Source: Amia ocellicauda (lineage: Eukaryota; Chordata; Actinopteri; Amiiformes; Amiidae). From it: a stretch of 64,000 nt of DNA. The stretch spans positions 19,499,501-19,563,500 of the forward strand of contig NC_089866.1 of NCBI RefSeq assembly GCF_036373705.1, in the 5' to 3' direction. Position 1 is the stretch's first letter, and each line of letters opens with the position of its first letter. Of the stretch, positions 37,302 through 49,600 are shown one piece after another. The position numbers were made by a program, and so were the translations under genes. The notes under the pieces were generated by a model that saw nothing but the letters and a program-made list of their open reading frames with translations, was not told where the DNA came from and did not search any database.

Positions 37302-37318
37302 ACGCAGTAGGGGGCAGT
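37302..37318 (+). promoter_or_regulatory. CTCF-like core motif
   Basis: CGCAGTAGGGGGCAGT matches the CASYAGRKGGCRSY core in the same orientation as the sites at 24379 and 31152; the upstream flank does not match. Confidence 0.35.
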
Positions 37319-37618
37319 CAAAATGTCCTTTCTGTATTTCTCTGGCAGTCTCTGCGTGTGACAACAAATTTGAGCATATGCACCTTGTCCCTTGCATCAA
37401 TGTCAGCCTGCTTTATACTTCATGCAACCATTTGGCTGTTTGGTTTTGTGCCAGTACACTGAAACACACCAATAGCAAAAATAACTTGTGATTCAGTGTG
37501 TCAGCAGCCTCCTCACTTCTTGCTTTAGGCCAGTTTCCATGGCTACCCCAACAACTGTTCACTCCTAGAGAAGTTTAATGGACTCCAGAATGTTATTAAT
37601 ATGTATACTGTTTGCATG

Positions 37619-37624
<6 letters not shown>

Positions 37625-37652
<28 letters not shown>

Positions 37653-37702
37653 GATAGATAGATAGATATATATATAGATAGATAGATATAGATAGATATA
37701 TT
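37625..37702. repeat. (TA)n/(GATA)n compound microsatellite
   Basis: About 13 TA units followed by interrupted GATA units. Confidence 0.95.
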
Positions 37703-39639
37703 ATGAAAAATAAAAAAACCTTAAACTTCATCTGATTGACAGTGATGTGTATCCAATAATGAAGTACTGCAAACATTTGTCTGATGTTCTTAAAAACAAA
37801 AATATATATGATATCTAGAGGCATTTTACATGATGAGAAATCAAGTTTATTTTTACATTTATGTTGTGTTTTAGTCAGATTTGCAGTTTGGGGAAAACAT
37901 AACTGATGTAAAACAATAGATTACAGAGTGCTTTGTCAGTTTTTCAGACGTTCCTAGGGAAATGTTGTGATTTAATAATGTATAGAAAGGTTTTGTCTTT
38001 CATGTGACAAGTAGAGTCAGCAGTCACAAGTGGAGCAGTCAACTGCAGGGTGCTTATGTGTAAAATATGCATCCGGAAAGATTTATTGATGTTTGAAAAG
38101 GGCATGATAGTGGGTTCCTAATTAGTCAGAGCATCTGTTTCTCAGACAGTAACTGCGAGCAAGAAATTATGGGCCACAGTGCCATGCATCTAATGGCACA
38201 CAATGCAGAGGGTAACTATTTATAGCAAGAGGTCTGTGAGTGGCAAAGAGTGACTGATAGGAGAAAAGGATATTGGCAGAAATCTTTGACATCTGAAAGA
38301 GGTCACTCAGTATGAATAGCAATCTAACCCTTGGCAGAAAGCACACTTTATGACCTAGAGCAGTTTGCAGTCTGTACAGGAGAAGGGAGGGCTGGGTGGT
38401 ACTCATTAAACAATTCAGAGACAGGACAGCTCACTAACATGAGGTTCGTTTTCAGAGTTTCTTTCACTCTTGATATATACCAGTGTAATGCCTGCTGTGA
38501 AGCCCCAGTTTAATTCAGCAATGAAATTAAAGATTCAATACCCAATGGCCCCTTTTCAATTAACTTAACTCCAGTGTCTTAAAATGGTACCTCCCTTTAG
38601 AGAACAGGCTTCCGTTGTAAATTCAGCTTGACAGACAGACATATTGTTGTATCTTGAGCATCAATAGCTGTTCTTCATACAGTTTTATACAAGCAGGCTT
38701 TAAGTGTTCTTGTGATTATGATTCCCAATAGAAAAATATGCACCATAGTTGCAGATTTTGCTGTCTTGCATAGTGATTAAATGCAAGCTGACAGGTTACT
38801 GCGTTGAAAATCGAGGAATGCTAATGCCACTAAAAAGAACAAGATACATACTTCATAAAAGCCTGCCCCTGATTTAATTGCCGAGTAACTAAAGGTATGA
38901 CTCAGTACAAACACAAAGCTTTTAAGAAAACCGCTCTTGTCAAAGTAGTGTTTATGGCAGAGAGTGACATGCATAAACTGCAGCAGCAGCAGCGAAGATG
39001 CTTAGAAAGCCTTCTGGAGAGCAAGTGCACAGGAACTGGAACTATAATTGTATAGCAATGCTGAGTGATGGTGCTTCTGAGAGTAGTTCTCCCATTTTGC
39101 GGGTTCAGGGCCATTACACTGTGCTCTTGAGTGAGAAAAAAGTTAAAACACTGTTATTATACAGCAGGAACTGGACTTCTCCTAGATTGCGGGAGACTAT
39201 GGAATACTGATGCCTTTCAATTGAAAAGAGCTTGTATACATTAGCAGAAGAGACTCTTTAAAAATATATTTTTTAAGCTTTATGATGGAAGACAAACTAC
39301 TGCACTTTTTTCAAGTACACCAATGCATCCACAGAAGTGAGGTCTCGGAAATGTGTTCCTCCTAATTGATGTTGGTGAATGAAATCAAAACAACATTTAA
39401 AAACCAACAAACAAAACAAAACTTCATCTCTGTGGTTCCACTCAAAGATTCACTTATCATCTATTTTGCCTAAATTAACCATTAAAGAAAATAAAATGCT
39501 TTACGGTCATTGGCACTGTGGCGCATTAACCAGCACACTGTTCATTGGCACTATTGTACAAATTGTACATGCGTAAAATTATGAATTTGGGATCCGGTAT
39601 TTAAAAGAAAATCATTCTTGTATAATATATTTATTTACT

Positions 39640-39830
39640 TGGAGCCCGTTGATCTTCATTTAAATTGCCCTGCATTATGGATAATTTCATTGCAACTGCT
39701 GTAGGTAATTGCAGTAATTCACTAAAGGGATTGCGAGCCATGGTTTGCTAACAAAATGGCTTTGTCTAAATTACATTTTAATTGAAGGATAACAGCTCTT
39801 GCTAATGACTCAGAAAATATGAATGCTACT
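39640..39830. promoter_or_regulatory. Candidate conserved regulatory element rich in TAAT cores
   Basis: Contains TAATTGC, TAATTC, TTTTAATTGAAGG, GGATAATTTC and an AP-1/MAF-like TAATGACTCAG, in unique non-coding sequence just left of the transposon insertion. The reading as an enhancer is inference. Confidence 0.3.
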
Positions 39831-40025
39831 TCCACTGTCTGCATTTTTTTTTAATTGTGCATATCGTTCTGTATGTTTTATTACAGAATGGTTTTCAAAC
39901 ATGACCCATGAAACACTTAGCTCATTGTTTATAGCCCTGTTCTGGAAAAAGCATTGTCAAAAAGCAACTACGTATCCACACACAAAGGAGGTACATTTCC
40001 TGCACTGCATTAAAACTTGCATATA

Positions 40026-41246
40026 CACTCACCTAAAGGATTATTAGGAACACCATACTAATACTGTGTTTGACCCCCTTTCGCCTTCAGAACTGCCTTA
40101 ATTCTACGTGGCATTGATTCAACAAGGTGCTGAAAGCATTCTTTAGAAATGTTGGCCCATATTGATAGGATAGCATCTTGCAGTTGATGGAGATTTGTGG
40201 GATGCACATCCAGGGCACGAAGCTCCTGTTCCACCACATCCCAAAGATGCTCTATTGGGTTGAGATCTGGTGACTGTGGGGGCCAGTTTAGTACAGTGAA
40301 CTCATTGTCATGTTCAAGAAACCAATTTGAAATGATTCGACCTTTGTGACATGGTGCATTATCCTGCTGGAAGTAGCCATCAGAGGATGGGTACATGGTG
40401 GTCATAAAGGGATGGACATGGTCAGAAACAATGCTCAGGTAGGCCGTGGCATTTAAACGATGCCCAATTGGCACTAAGGGGCCTAAAGTGTGCCAAGAAA
40501 ACATCCCCCACACCATTACACCACCACCACCAGCCTGCACAGTGGTAACAAGGCATGATGGATCCATGTTCTCATTCTGTTTACGCCAAATTCTGACTCT
40601 ACCATCAGAATGTCTCAACAGAAATCGAGACTCATCAGACCAGGCAACATTTTTCCAGTCTTCAACTGTCCAATTTTGGTGAGCTTGTGCAAATTGTAGC
40701 CTCTTTTTCCTATTTGTAGTGGAGATGAGTGGTACCCGGTGGGGTCTTCTGCTGTTGTAGCCCATCCGCCTCAAGGTTGTACGTGTTGTGGCTTCACAAA
40801 TGCTTTGCTGCATACCTCGGTTGTAACAAGTGGTTATTTCAGTCAAAGTTGCTCTTCTATCAGCTTGAATCAGTCGGCCCATTCTCCTCTGACCTCTAGC
40901 ATCAACAAGGCATTTTTGCTCACAGGACTGCCGCATACTGGATGTTTTTCCCTTTTCACACCATTCTTTGTAAACCCTAGAAATGGTTGTGCGTGAAAAT
41001 CCCAGTAACTGAGCAGATTGTGAAATACTCAGACCGGCCCGTCTGGCACCAACAACCATGCCACGCTCAAAATTGCTTAAATAACCTTTCTTTCCCATTC
41101 AGACATTCAGTTTGGAGTTCAGGAGATTGTCTTGACCAGGACCACACCCCTAAATGCATTGAAGCAACTGCCATGTGATTGGTTGGTTAGATAATTGCAT
41201 TAATGAGAAATTGAACAGGTGTTCCTAATAATCCTTTAGGTGAGTG
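40026..41246 (-). mobile_element. Tc1/mariner transposon, DD36E (Incomer-like), complete
   Basis: A 1221-bp element flanked by TA on both sides (40024-40025 and 41247-41248). The outer 29 bases, starting CACTCACCTAAAGG and ending AGGAACACC, are identical in inverted orientation at both ends. One uninterrupted transposase frame lies inside on the minus strand. Perfect terminal repeats and an intact frame point to a recent insertion. I recognise this terminal sequence as the type reported in many teleosts and in lampreys, where horizontal transfer of Tc1 elements has been proposed. Confidence 0.95.
40058..41098 (-). CDS. Tc1-family transposase, intact, 346 aa
   Basis: Cut-and-paste transposase that binds the terminal repeats and inserts at TA. 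Seen in the sequence: an N-terminal helix-turn-helix (about 1-60, [18 protein letters not shown]... [13 protein letters not shown]), a second DNA-binding helical region (about 70-120), then the RNase H-like catalytic domain with D155 (AWSDESRF), D246 (FQQDNAPCH) and E283 (NPIEHLWD). Between the second Asp and the Glu there are 36 residues by count, not the 34 of classical Tc1, which puts it in the DD36E group known as Incomer. No stop or frameshift interrupts it. The 5' non-coding part (41099-41246) is short, as usual for Tc1 elements. Activity is untested. Confidence 0.93.
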   Translation of the reverse strand: MGKKGYLSNFERGMVVGARRAGLSISQSAQLLGFSRTTISRVYKEWCEKGKTSSMRQSCEQKCLVDARGQRRMGRLIQADRRATLTEITTCYNRGMQQSICEATTRTTLRRMGYNSRRPHRVPLISTTNRKKRLQFAQAHQNWTVEDWKNVAWSDESRFLLRHSDGRVRIWRKQNENMDPSCLVTTVQAGGGGVMVWGMFSWHTLGPLVPIGHRLNATAYLSIVSDHVHPFMTTMYPSSDGYFQQDNAPCHKGRIISNWFLEHDNEFTVLNWPPQSPDLNPIEHLWDVVEQELRALDVHPTNLHQLQDAILSIWANISKECFQHLVESMPRRIKAVLKAKGGQTQY

Positions 41247-44200
41247 TATAAAGGAACATTTTAAGCCAGGCTAGAAAAGCTTTTTCTGCCTTCACAACAT
41301 GTCTGATCCAATCTCTATTCATGACATTTTCTACTTTAGATCCCCTCCCACTCAAAATACCTCCCATAATAATCTGAAGTCATGACCTAAGCAATGTAAC
41401 TTGCTGCTGTAAAACAAAACAAAAACAGCTTGTGTTTTGTATATGTGTATGTGTGTATTTAAGACAAATGTGCATGCCATAAAATACATTCTGTCAACTA
41501 ATTTGAACACTGACCGAACCATTTCCTCATGAGTAACCTTTCATTTGCACCCTGAACCGTTTACTGGCCTGCTGTCTGTGTGGATAAAATTGCTTTTCTC
41601 CATATTTCCCAAGGAGCAGTAGGTCTTTTATGACCTGCTCTCAAGGTTAGATGTAAAAGCTCCCATTTCCTAAAGTCTAATCAGTTTATTTTCCAATATA
41701 CGTTAACATTTGAGTTTCTCCTGATGACTGACCTTGATAGTGGCCTTTGAACAAATGCTGAGTGACGGTTTCAGTTGTGTGTGCGCCTGTTTATTCATGA
41801 TTTTTCACCTCTTCTTTCCACTGTGCTGTACACATTTTTGTAATATATATTTCATCGCTAAGACAAATGTTAGATGTTTCGCTGTGGTTAGTGTCTGAAA
41901 ACTGAAACCTGAACCAGCTTATAAGTGAAAAGCTGGAAAATGAATGCTAAGCTAAAGCAAATACTGCATTAATACATTCTGTGTAGATGCATGGTTATGT
42001 GGTTGTGTCTTATTAGGGATGTGTGAACATTTATGGACAGGGAAAATCTGAGCAAATCAATTTTTTCCCCTGTTGCATATAATAATAATAACAATTTACT
42101 AGACAGTTTATGAATTTATCCTCTGGTCCACCAAGTCTATTAACTGATTGCTGCTGTCTGTAATGAGAGAACTCCATAGCAACACCACAGTATCTGACAA
42201 CAGAGTGTGGGGCCCACACAGTAACAGCATACTGGTATGTGGGTTCAATAAATTAATTCTGTTTATGTTTAGGGAATTGTCAAGACCTATTTTCCCTCAT
42301 GGCTCATTTAAAACATTTTCCACAGTTTTCAAAACCTCATCAATACCAGAAGCCCTGTAGAGGCACTTTGAAAGTAGCAAAACCCGATGGAACTTTAAAG
42401 GGTTCTACAGATTGATTCCTTATGGAAGTGAGCAATGCAGACAATTATATTTTTCTGTACCCACACAACAGCTGTATGCTCTATGTACTTTTAAAGTTGT
42501 GGTATTGGTCGCCGTAATGAATCGGATGTCCATTGTGGTTTATTTTGTTTGTTTGTCTGTGGTTAGAAGAATGGGTGCCAGTTGAAGTTACTAGGTACTG
42601 CACCTACTATTATGACTACTAAGGCACCCCAAGATAGACTCAAGTATTCCCAAATATGTCTCTTTTTTTTATTCCACCGTGCCTTGTAAATGCACGGAGC
42701 AATTGTGCTGTTGAATGTGAGCGTAGGATAAAGCCATCAGCCAAATAAATAATATAAATATATAATAACATATCCGCAGGCTTCTTATTAAATAATTTCT
42801 GAGCTCATAATTCCCTTTCCTGTTCTTAAAAAATAAAAAACTGCACACACTCACACATGAGAAACACTACTAGCTGTAATAGCAGTTCATTGACATTTAT
42901 CCCCTCAAGGAATTGCTTTAGCTTTATTAACAAACTGCCTTGTTAACCTTGATACTAATTTCATGAATTCAGAATGGCGCCATCAATTAAACAGCAAGAT
43001 GGTTTTCTCGCCTGTCTCAATAAAATCAATTAATTTGTCTATTAATGTGTGGTGCTAATATATTCCGAAGCAGCTTGTCTGTAATATGTGGAATAGTGCT
43101 TCCACACATTCTCCTTAAGAACAGGATATTAATATCATTTCTCGTTTATTGGAGCTCAGCACCTGCAGAGAAGAGAAATCGCACATTGTGTTAAAGATAC
43201 ATGTTGCATAACACAGAGTCTAATTGTGTTCTGGGCTCTGAAATAGATTTTGTTATTTAAAATAAAAACAGAGGGACATTTATTTATTTTTCAACATGAA
43301 CACCTAATCATAAATCAGAATGGTGCATTTATTCATGGTTAATTATATATAAACATTCTCCTTTATCTCCTGCTGTTTTCAAGCTTATAAACAGTGTCAA
43401 GTAGCATACTTAAAGATGTTTGTGTTACTCTACATGTTTTCCTTTTATACTGGGAGGGAAAAGGCACAAATACTGTGGGAAATGTTTTGAAAATATTTAT
43501 TTGGAATCAACTCATACTTTGTACATTGTTAGAACTGATGTTTCCTCCTTGACCTAACCGTTTTATCAGTTTGACACCTCTCTCCCACATTTGCTTCCTG
43601 ATTTCCATGTGAGTTAATTCCTGATAGTATTAATCCAGTCTCTCCCACAGATGCAGCTGTATCTTTTGATGAAGCTGGCTTTGGTTGTTATAAGCTTTTG
43701 TGTGGTCCACTATTTGGAAATAAGACAAAAATACTCTCCTACTTTGGCCAGATTCTTTAAAACAGGGCAGTTTCCCAGGACTGAACAAAGACCTGCCCTG
43801 GATCTGGGTCAAGGCATCAGATTGTAGTCTGTGCAGTTGAAACTTAAACCTCTTTTATTCTAATTTGCTCCCGTCCCCCAAGACAAGGTGATTTCAAAGT
43901 GGACAGTTATTGACACGTACTTCATGGGTCACTGGTTCCAGACCAGTCCTGCTTTGATATACAGTTCAGCCCTCTTAATAAACATAAGTATCCACTCTCC
44001 ATACCTTCAAAAATATAAACTTGGTGATTCGGTTACATAAATAAGTCTGTGACAAGCTTCTTATCTCTCCCGTTTTATAAATCGTGCTGTTGATGCCAGA
44101 GTTATTTCTTGTACACGTTTCTCTACCACGAACGTACCTTTAAACATGCTGTCTTCCCAGTTCACCTGTTTGAAGAACGTGAATAAGTAATTAGGCAGAT

Positions 44201-46400
44201 TCAATTCCCTGCCTTTTTTTCTCTCTCTTTTCTCCAGGACAAAGTCTGCATGGGTCTTATAACTATTGTATGCCTGAAGCAATTAATTTCATGCGCCTGC
44301 AAAATAGCATTTGCTTGTCAGTATCTATTTGAAGTGGCAGTTCTTTTGTAATTACCAAATTTATTTATCTTCTCGTTATGTTATAATTACCAAGCCACTG
44401 CTAAGTAATTGCACTGTAGTTCATGATAAATTTAATTATGTCTGTAATGGATACAGGAATGTATGAATCTAGCACATTCTGTACAACTCTCCTCAGAATT
44501 CGGGATAGAAAACAAATTGTTTGCAGAGTAAATAGGTTGTTATAAAAATAATGTCACATTCTATAAATTGTAAGTGATTATTTAACTGTCTTGATTGATT
44601 GTCTAGTAAATGGATACTACAGGATCCTAAACTCAAGTCAACAGATTGTTTGGACGGGTCATAGGTTGTTTGATTTTCCTGTCAGTAGAGGCAATTTGGC
44701 TTCTATCTCGTCCACCAAAATGCAGCATTTGATTTTCTCTAGAACTTTCTCAGCTGTCAGGAGGGGAGAGGTTTCATGATTGGTCCCTCATCCGTGGCTG
44801 TGGCTGTGGCATAAAAAATGTCTCTCTCATTATCCCCCTGGTCCTGTACCAGTCAGCTTTCTGCTATAGGATGCAACAAGGCAGAACAGGTTTTGAGGAG
44901 TCATTATTTTAGGAGTCTCCAGGCAATCAAATTCTATTTTCAGCCATTTCTCTTGTCCACTGGTCTGCATGAATCTCTCTAACAGGTGCACGCCGAGCCT
45001 GTCTTCAAAAGCTGTTTTAGTTCGTCACCAGCCACCGAACGCGCAACAGAAGACCCTCAGATCTCCTCTGTCATCTGCATTACACAAGGTGCTTTCTGTT
45101 TCCTGTTTGAAGTCAATAATCTGCCGTTTCTACGCGTATGCGCTTGATAAATGCCATGGTAATGCTACAAGGCCTTGTCAAACGTTTCATCAAATGCTCA
45201 GTTGAAAGGGAGAAATTATGTGGGGCTCAGATGTTTGTGTTTGAGCAAACTTAATAATGCAGAACAAGCAAGCACTGATAAAACGGAGTAAGTCACCCGT
45301 GTGCAGTGTTAATGCACAGCAACATATTAAGAATGTAACTGTTATGCATAGTTGCCCGTTCAGCTGATGCACCCCTGGGGAGCGCTATAAAACATTGGTG
45401 GTGGTCATGGGCTACAAATATAAAACTAGTACCAGCATTTGGGCCCAATCTGTGCTCTGAAGACATCCCTATGATCTTCCATCGAGTCTGTCAGCAGATC
45501 AATAGATTCGGCTTTCTGTTTGGTTAAACAAGTGGCTTGATCTATATTTATTATTAATTTCTTGAACTGTAGATCCTAGTGAATGAATTTTACATGCCTG
45601 GCTGTGGAAAGCAGGAGGCAAACTAGGAATACATGGATGAACACAGTGGGATGTTACTGGATTACAGACATTAGGTGAGAATTTAAAGTCCACCCTTGTG
45701 ACAACAAGTTGATTCGACTGTGACCAAAAAAATCATGGTAACAGCATAATAGGAATTGAATTAGCCTTAAAATCAATTCAGAAATTTGCCAGTTCCACTT
45801 TCCAGTTCCAGTCATCCTATTCCGTCCTTAAAGGTCTTGCAAATTAGCATTGGTGACAGAGAAATGTTAGGGCAGGAGCTTAACTTACTGCAGAAATAAT
45901 TTACTGTGCTTCAATCAATATTCCACTATTGCATATAAGCTGTGGCCTTGGATTGTGCTTATACTTGTCATAACCGGACGCCTCGCTGACAGAAAAAAAA
46001 TTGCGTTGTTTAATTTGACATGCAGTCCGTGTCATATAGGTGAAAAAAATTCCCTCTTCCCGTTTTTCTAATTGATCGTGAATTTTTATCAAGCAAAATC
46101 ACAGCAGTCATTATGAATGCAATAAAGTTCTGCACGGACATCATGAAGTTGTCGGGTATTGGTAATCCTCTGGTGTCAGCCCTGCAGTCCTGACTTCAGT
46201 CCTCTCTGCAACTTAATGAGGACCTCACTCTGATGATCGTTCATCATTTCTTGATGTTGCAACATCCAAGGTGGCAGATGAAGATTGACTGTTTCCATTG
46301 GTGTTTGATCTGCCCGCCTCAAACGGATTGTTTTGCTGGTAAAAGACAAACAAGTCTGTCTGACTCATGATTTTAAACTGATTTGCATACAAAACATAAG
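41247..46400. other. Gene desert between the transposon and the LINE; no gene recognised
   Basis: Unique AT-rich sequence. Open frames are below 80 codons and look random. The block 42880-43150 is listed separately as a candidate regulatory element. Confidence 0.5.
42880..43150. promoter_or_regulatory. Candidate conserved regulatory element rich in ATTAA/TAAT cores
   Basis: Includes CCTTGTTAACC, TACTAATTTCATG, CATCAATTAAACAG, TCAATTAATTTG, TATTAATGTGTGG and GTGCTAATATATTCC, with no repeat signature. Dense homeodomain-type cores in unique sequence are typical of developmental enhancers; this is inference. Confidence 0.3.
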
Positions 46401-46406
46401 AATGGT

Positions 46407-46409
<3 letters not shown>

Positions 46410-46437
<28 letters not shown>

Positions 46438-46438
46438 C
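46410..46438. repeat. (GA)n microsatellite
   Basis: About 13 GA units. Confidence 0.95.
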
Positions 46439-46559
46439 AACAAGCAACAAGCAATTATGTATACAAAATAAAACCTCACACAAAGATATACATTTTTATT
46501 TTTCCTCACCAAACTGTTTTAACTCCGTCCCTGATCTTTAAAGAAATCAACCCAATACA

Positions 46560-49500
46560 CACAACAAAACAACCATCAGATAATAAAACCCAATAAATTA
46601 ATTACATGGTTAAAAAACAACTCTCCTCCATACAGTTCGCAAAGGGCATCATTAATACACCAGACCTGTTCACAACTCCAATCATTCATCAGTCTGTAAT
46701 AGTTAAACTCCAGTTTGACTTTGTACTCTCACTGCATCCCCACTGCCCTCCCCACACAATCTGTTCCTCCTGCTCTTATAGACGGCCATTTTGGCCTGGC
46801 CCAGCAAAAAGTTTGCCAGCTGGTCCACATGTCTGGTCTTTCTGGCGTATCTTGCCCTTGACACAGCCTAGCTCTCCAGGACATATCAGAGAGCTGGCCC
46901 TGGTGCTGCACCTTCACACAGACCCTGTAAAGGGCCCTGCCCTCCATGGTGGCCAGGGGACGCGCACTCAGGTCGTCACTGTCCAGCAGTGGCCCTAGGG
47001 GGCCAGCAGTGTCAGTGATAAGGGTGGACACCAACAGGCTAGGGAACGAAGGCGGTGTATTAGGGAGGGAGCCCCTGAAACAGCTCCTCCAGGAGCAGCG
47101 GCTCCTTGGGGCTCCACATAGCGCAGTGAGTGCAGCCCCTGTGCGCCACGCAGACGCTCTGCACTCAGCCACCTGCCCTGCTGCAGACCCAGTAGGCGGA
47201 CCAACTGGTGAGCCGGGCCACAACCAGCAGGTGGGTGAAGGCGGGAGAGCGGGTGCAGGGCATGTCCAGCCAGGGATTGTACACGATCGGCTCTTCCAGG
47301 AGCCCCTGCAGTGTGAGGGCCCTTCCAGGAGCCCCTGCCCCCCCCCCTCTTGGGGCAGGTACAGCACTCCTCTCCTCAGCCAGTGCAAACCATCCCAAAA
47401 GAAATCCAGGATGGTTCTCTGCAGCTTCAGCAGCCCAGGCGCTGGCTCTACACACACTAACCGGTGCCACAGTGTGGAGGCCACCAGGTTGTTGACGATC
47501 AGTGTCCTGCCTCTATTGGAGAGCTGGGGGATCAGCCAGCAAAGACAGGGCTGAAACCGAAGGACCTCATGGTCCCCCACAAATACTGGTGTGTAACCCG
47601 GTCAAATGCCTTTTCCTGGTTTAGAGAAATCATCCCAGTATTCAAACCCAATAACTTAGAGACTTCCAAAACATCCCTGATCAGAAAAATGTTGTCAAAA
47701 ATTGACCTGCCGGGTACACAGTACGTCTGGTCAGAGTGTACCACAGACCCCATGACCTCCCTCAGTCTGTTGCCAGAGCTTTGGAGAGCAGCTTATAGTC
47801 CACACACAGCAAGGTGACAGGTCTCCAGTTCTATATATCACACAGATCCCCTTTCTTGGGAAGCAGTGTGATCACTGCCCTCCTGCAGCTGAGCGGCAGC
47901 TCACCCTGAGCCAGACTCTCCCTGTACACGGCCAGCAAGTCCTCCCCCAGCTGTGGCCAAAAGGCCCGGTAGAACTCTGCGGGGAGACCATCTATGACAG
48001 GGGATTCAGCGTTGTGCAGTCCACTGAGGGCAATGGAGAGCTCCTCCAATGTGAGCTCCCCCTCCAAACACCTTATCCACTCTTTGAGGACCTGTGGAAG
48101 ACCTTGGTTGAACCTGCTTGTATGAATCACATCTCCGCCTCCTGTCTCACTGGAGAAAAAAAGACGCTTTGTTGCTCTTGAGGTCCGCAACACACCTGCT
48201 ATTGCGAGTGGACTCCAGAGCCCATTGGATCTACAGGATGTCCGTCTCCAAAGCCCTTATATACTCATTTATACTCGTGGTGACACTTGCATTGTACTGC
48301 TGACAGAACTGGCATCTCTGCACCTTCCCCACATTCCAACACTGTCCCAGAGAAGTAAAACCTTGCTTTTGCACTCTAAAATGCTTGTCATTAGTTAAAA
48401 GGGTGTTAAAATGCCAGTAAGCACCACGGGTCTTAACTGAGGGGATTAAAACAGTGCAGTTGACAATGCAGTGATCATATAAACCAGTAGGAGTGATGAA
48501 ACAGGACTTAAAAGTGCTAAAATGATGTTTAAAACAATAAAACCTATCTAACCTTGCCAAGGAGAGAGCACTATCCCATACCTTGACCCAGGTGTACTGT
48601 CTTTTATTCTGATTAAAATTCCTCCAAACATCATCTAGCTCACACTTCTGTGTAAATCCCTGGCAGATTGCGTGTGGCTGTGTGTGATTTCTATCACACC
48701 GCATCATTGTCCGTGGAGGTAAAATCTCCTCCTCATACAAGATGTTTGTCTGATTGGCACTTAGCCAGTGTGATGTCTAAAATATTTAAAAAGGAGATTC
48801 TTTCCCTACCGTCGGTGGGTGCATAGATATTAATAAAAACAATCATCTTATTCTTAATGACTGCACGGTACGGGAAAGAGATTTAAAACTCTCAGAAAAT
48901 AAAACAGCAACCCCTGCACTTAGAGAAGACCCGTGACTTAAAACCACATCACCCACCATTCTTTATTCCAGTCAATGTTGTTCATGTCATCACTGTGTGT
49001 TTCTTGGTAAAACATTACATTTACATTTTTTGCCGAACCAGCTCAAACATGGCAGTTCTTTTCAACGCATTTCAACATCCATTCAAGTTTAACTCCCAGT
49101 TGTAAATTTACCCATATAAAAATGTAAAAGTACAGGAAGAACAAGAGGAAACAGTTCCACGGAGGAGACTGGCCCGTAATTTACCAGTCAGCGCTTTCAA
49201 TCTCCATCGCTCCAGATCGGTGAAACTGTCAGTGCCAGAGCCCTTTGCCATGAGATGCTTAATAGAAGCAAGAAGGCATGCACGATCTGGGAAAAACTCC
49301 GCCAGTACTGCCGACCTCTTTCCCTTCGTTTTCTCAAAAAAAAAAAAAAAAACTCCTGATGCTAAGAAAGCTGTATCCTTCGCTGTAGCTCTGACTCGCC
49401 GAGGACGCCGAGGCAAGAGAGGAATCCGTGAAGCCCTCACTGTCACTCTCCAAGCCCGAGGCGTCCCCGGTGGCTGCCATGATGCTCCAGCGTGGAGCCA

Positions 49501-49600
49501 AACCTTTTCCCAGGTGTGTGTGTGAGTTTGGAAATGTAAGTTTGTGTAGGACAAGGCCATGCGTATGATATTCAAGATGTCCTGAGCTGTTTTAACTGAT
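46560..49600 (-). mobile_element. Degenerate non-LTR retrotransposon, L1/Tx1-like, minus strand
   Basis: Fragments of one LINE appear in 5'-to-3' order on the minus strand: an ORF1-like C-terminus (about 49108-49575), an AP endonuclease piece (FYQETHSDD...DWNKEW at about 48920-49010), the linker and start of reverse transcriptase (48230-48740 and 47830-48193, with ELSIALSGLHNAESPVIDGLP), RT fingers/palm start (TYCVPGRSIFDNIFLIRDVL, then SLNQEKAFDRVTH, 47532-47753), and the C-terminal region (46600-47580, with LIVNNLVASTLWHRLV and, near the end, a LMNDWSCEQVW tail). Frame changes and stops separate the pieces, and a GC-rich 46750-48100 section contrasts with the AT-rich surroundings. The sequence passes from GFSPVFAG straight into the post-RT region, so the part that should carry the YADD active site is missing. 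The element is dead. Outer ends are approximate. Confidence 0.85.
47532..48193 (-). pseudogene. LINE reverse-transcriptase remnant lacking the YADD palm
   Basis: Two blocks in different frames hold the conserved RT motifs GLHNAESPVIDGLPAEFY (block 1), then CVPGRSIFDNIFLIRDVLE and EKAFDRVTHQYLW (block 2). The F/YADD motif and its flanks are absent, replaced by the downstream LSNRGRTLIVNN region within about 10 residues, which indicates an internal deletion rather than simple drift. Confidence 0.8.

Larger units (their letters stand above)
29341..40025. other. Gene desert, middle part; no gene recognised
   Basis: No coding gene, RNA gene or full transposon is visible. Content is non-repetitive, with blocks of balanced composition and homeodomain-type motifs (e.g. 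36490-36760, 39640-39830), two CTCF-like sites (31152 and 37302) and a TA/GATA microsatellite at 37625-37702. Confidence 0.5.

Noticed and set aside
37625..37702. CRISPR-like or satellite array
   Set aside because: It is a simple TA/GATA microsatellite with no spacers, and the genome is a vertebrate.
46946..47554. 202-codon plus-strand frame
   Set aside because: It lies antisense within the GC-rich LINE remnant whose minus strand carries recognisable LINE C-terminal motifs.
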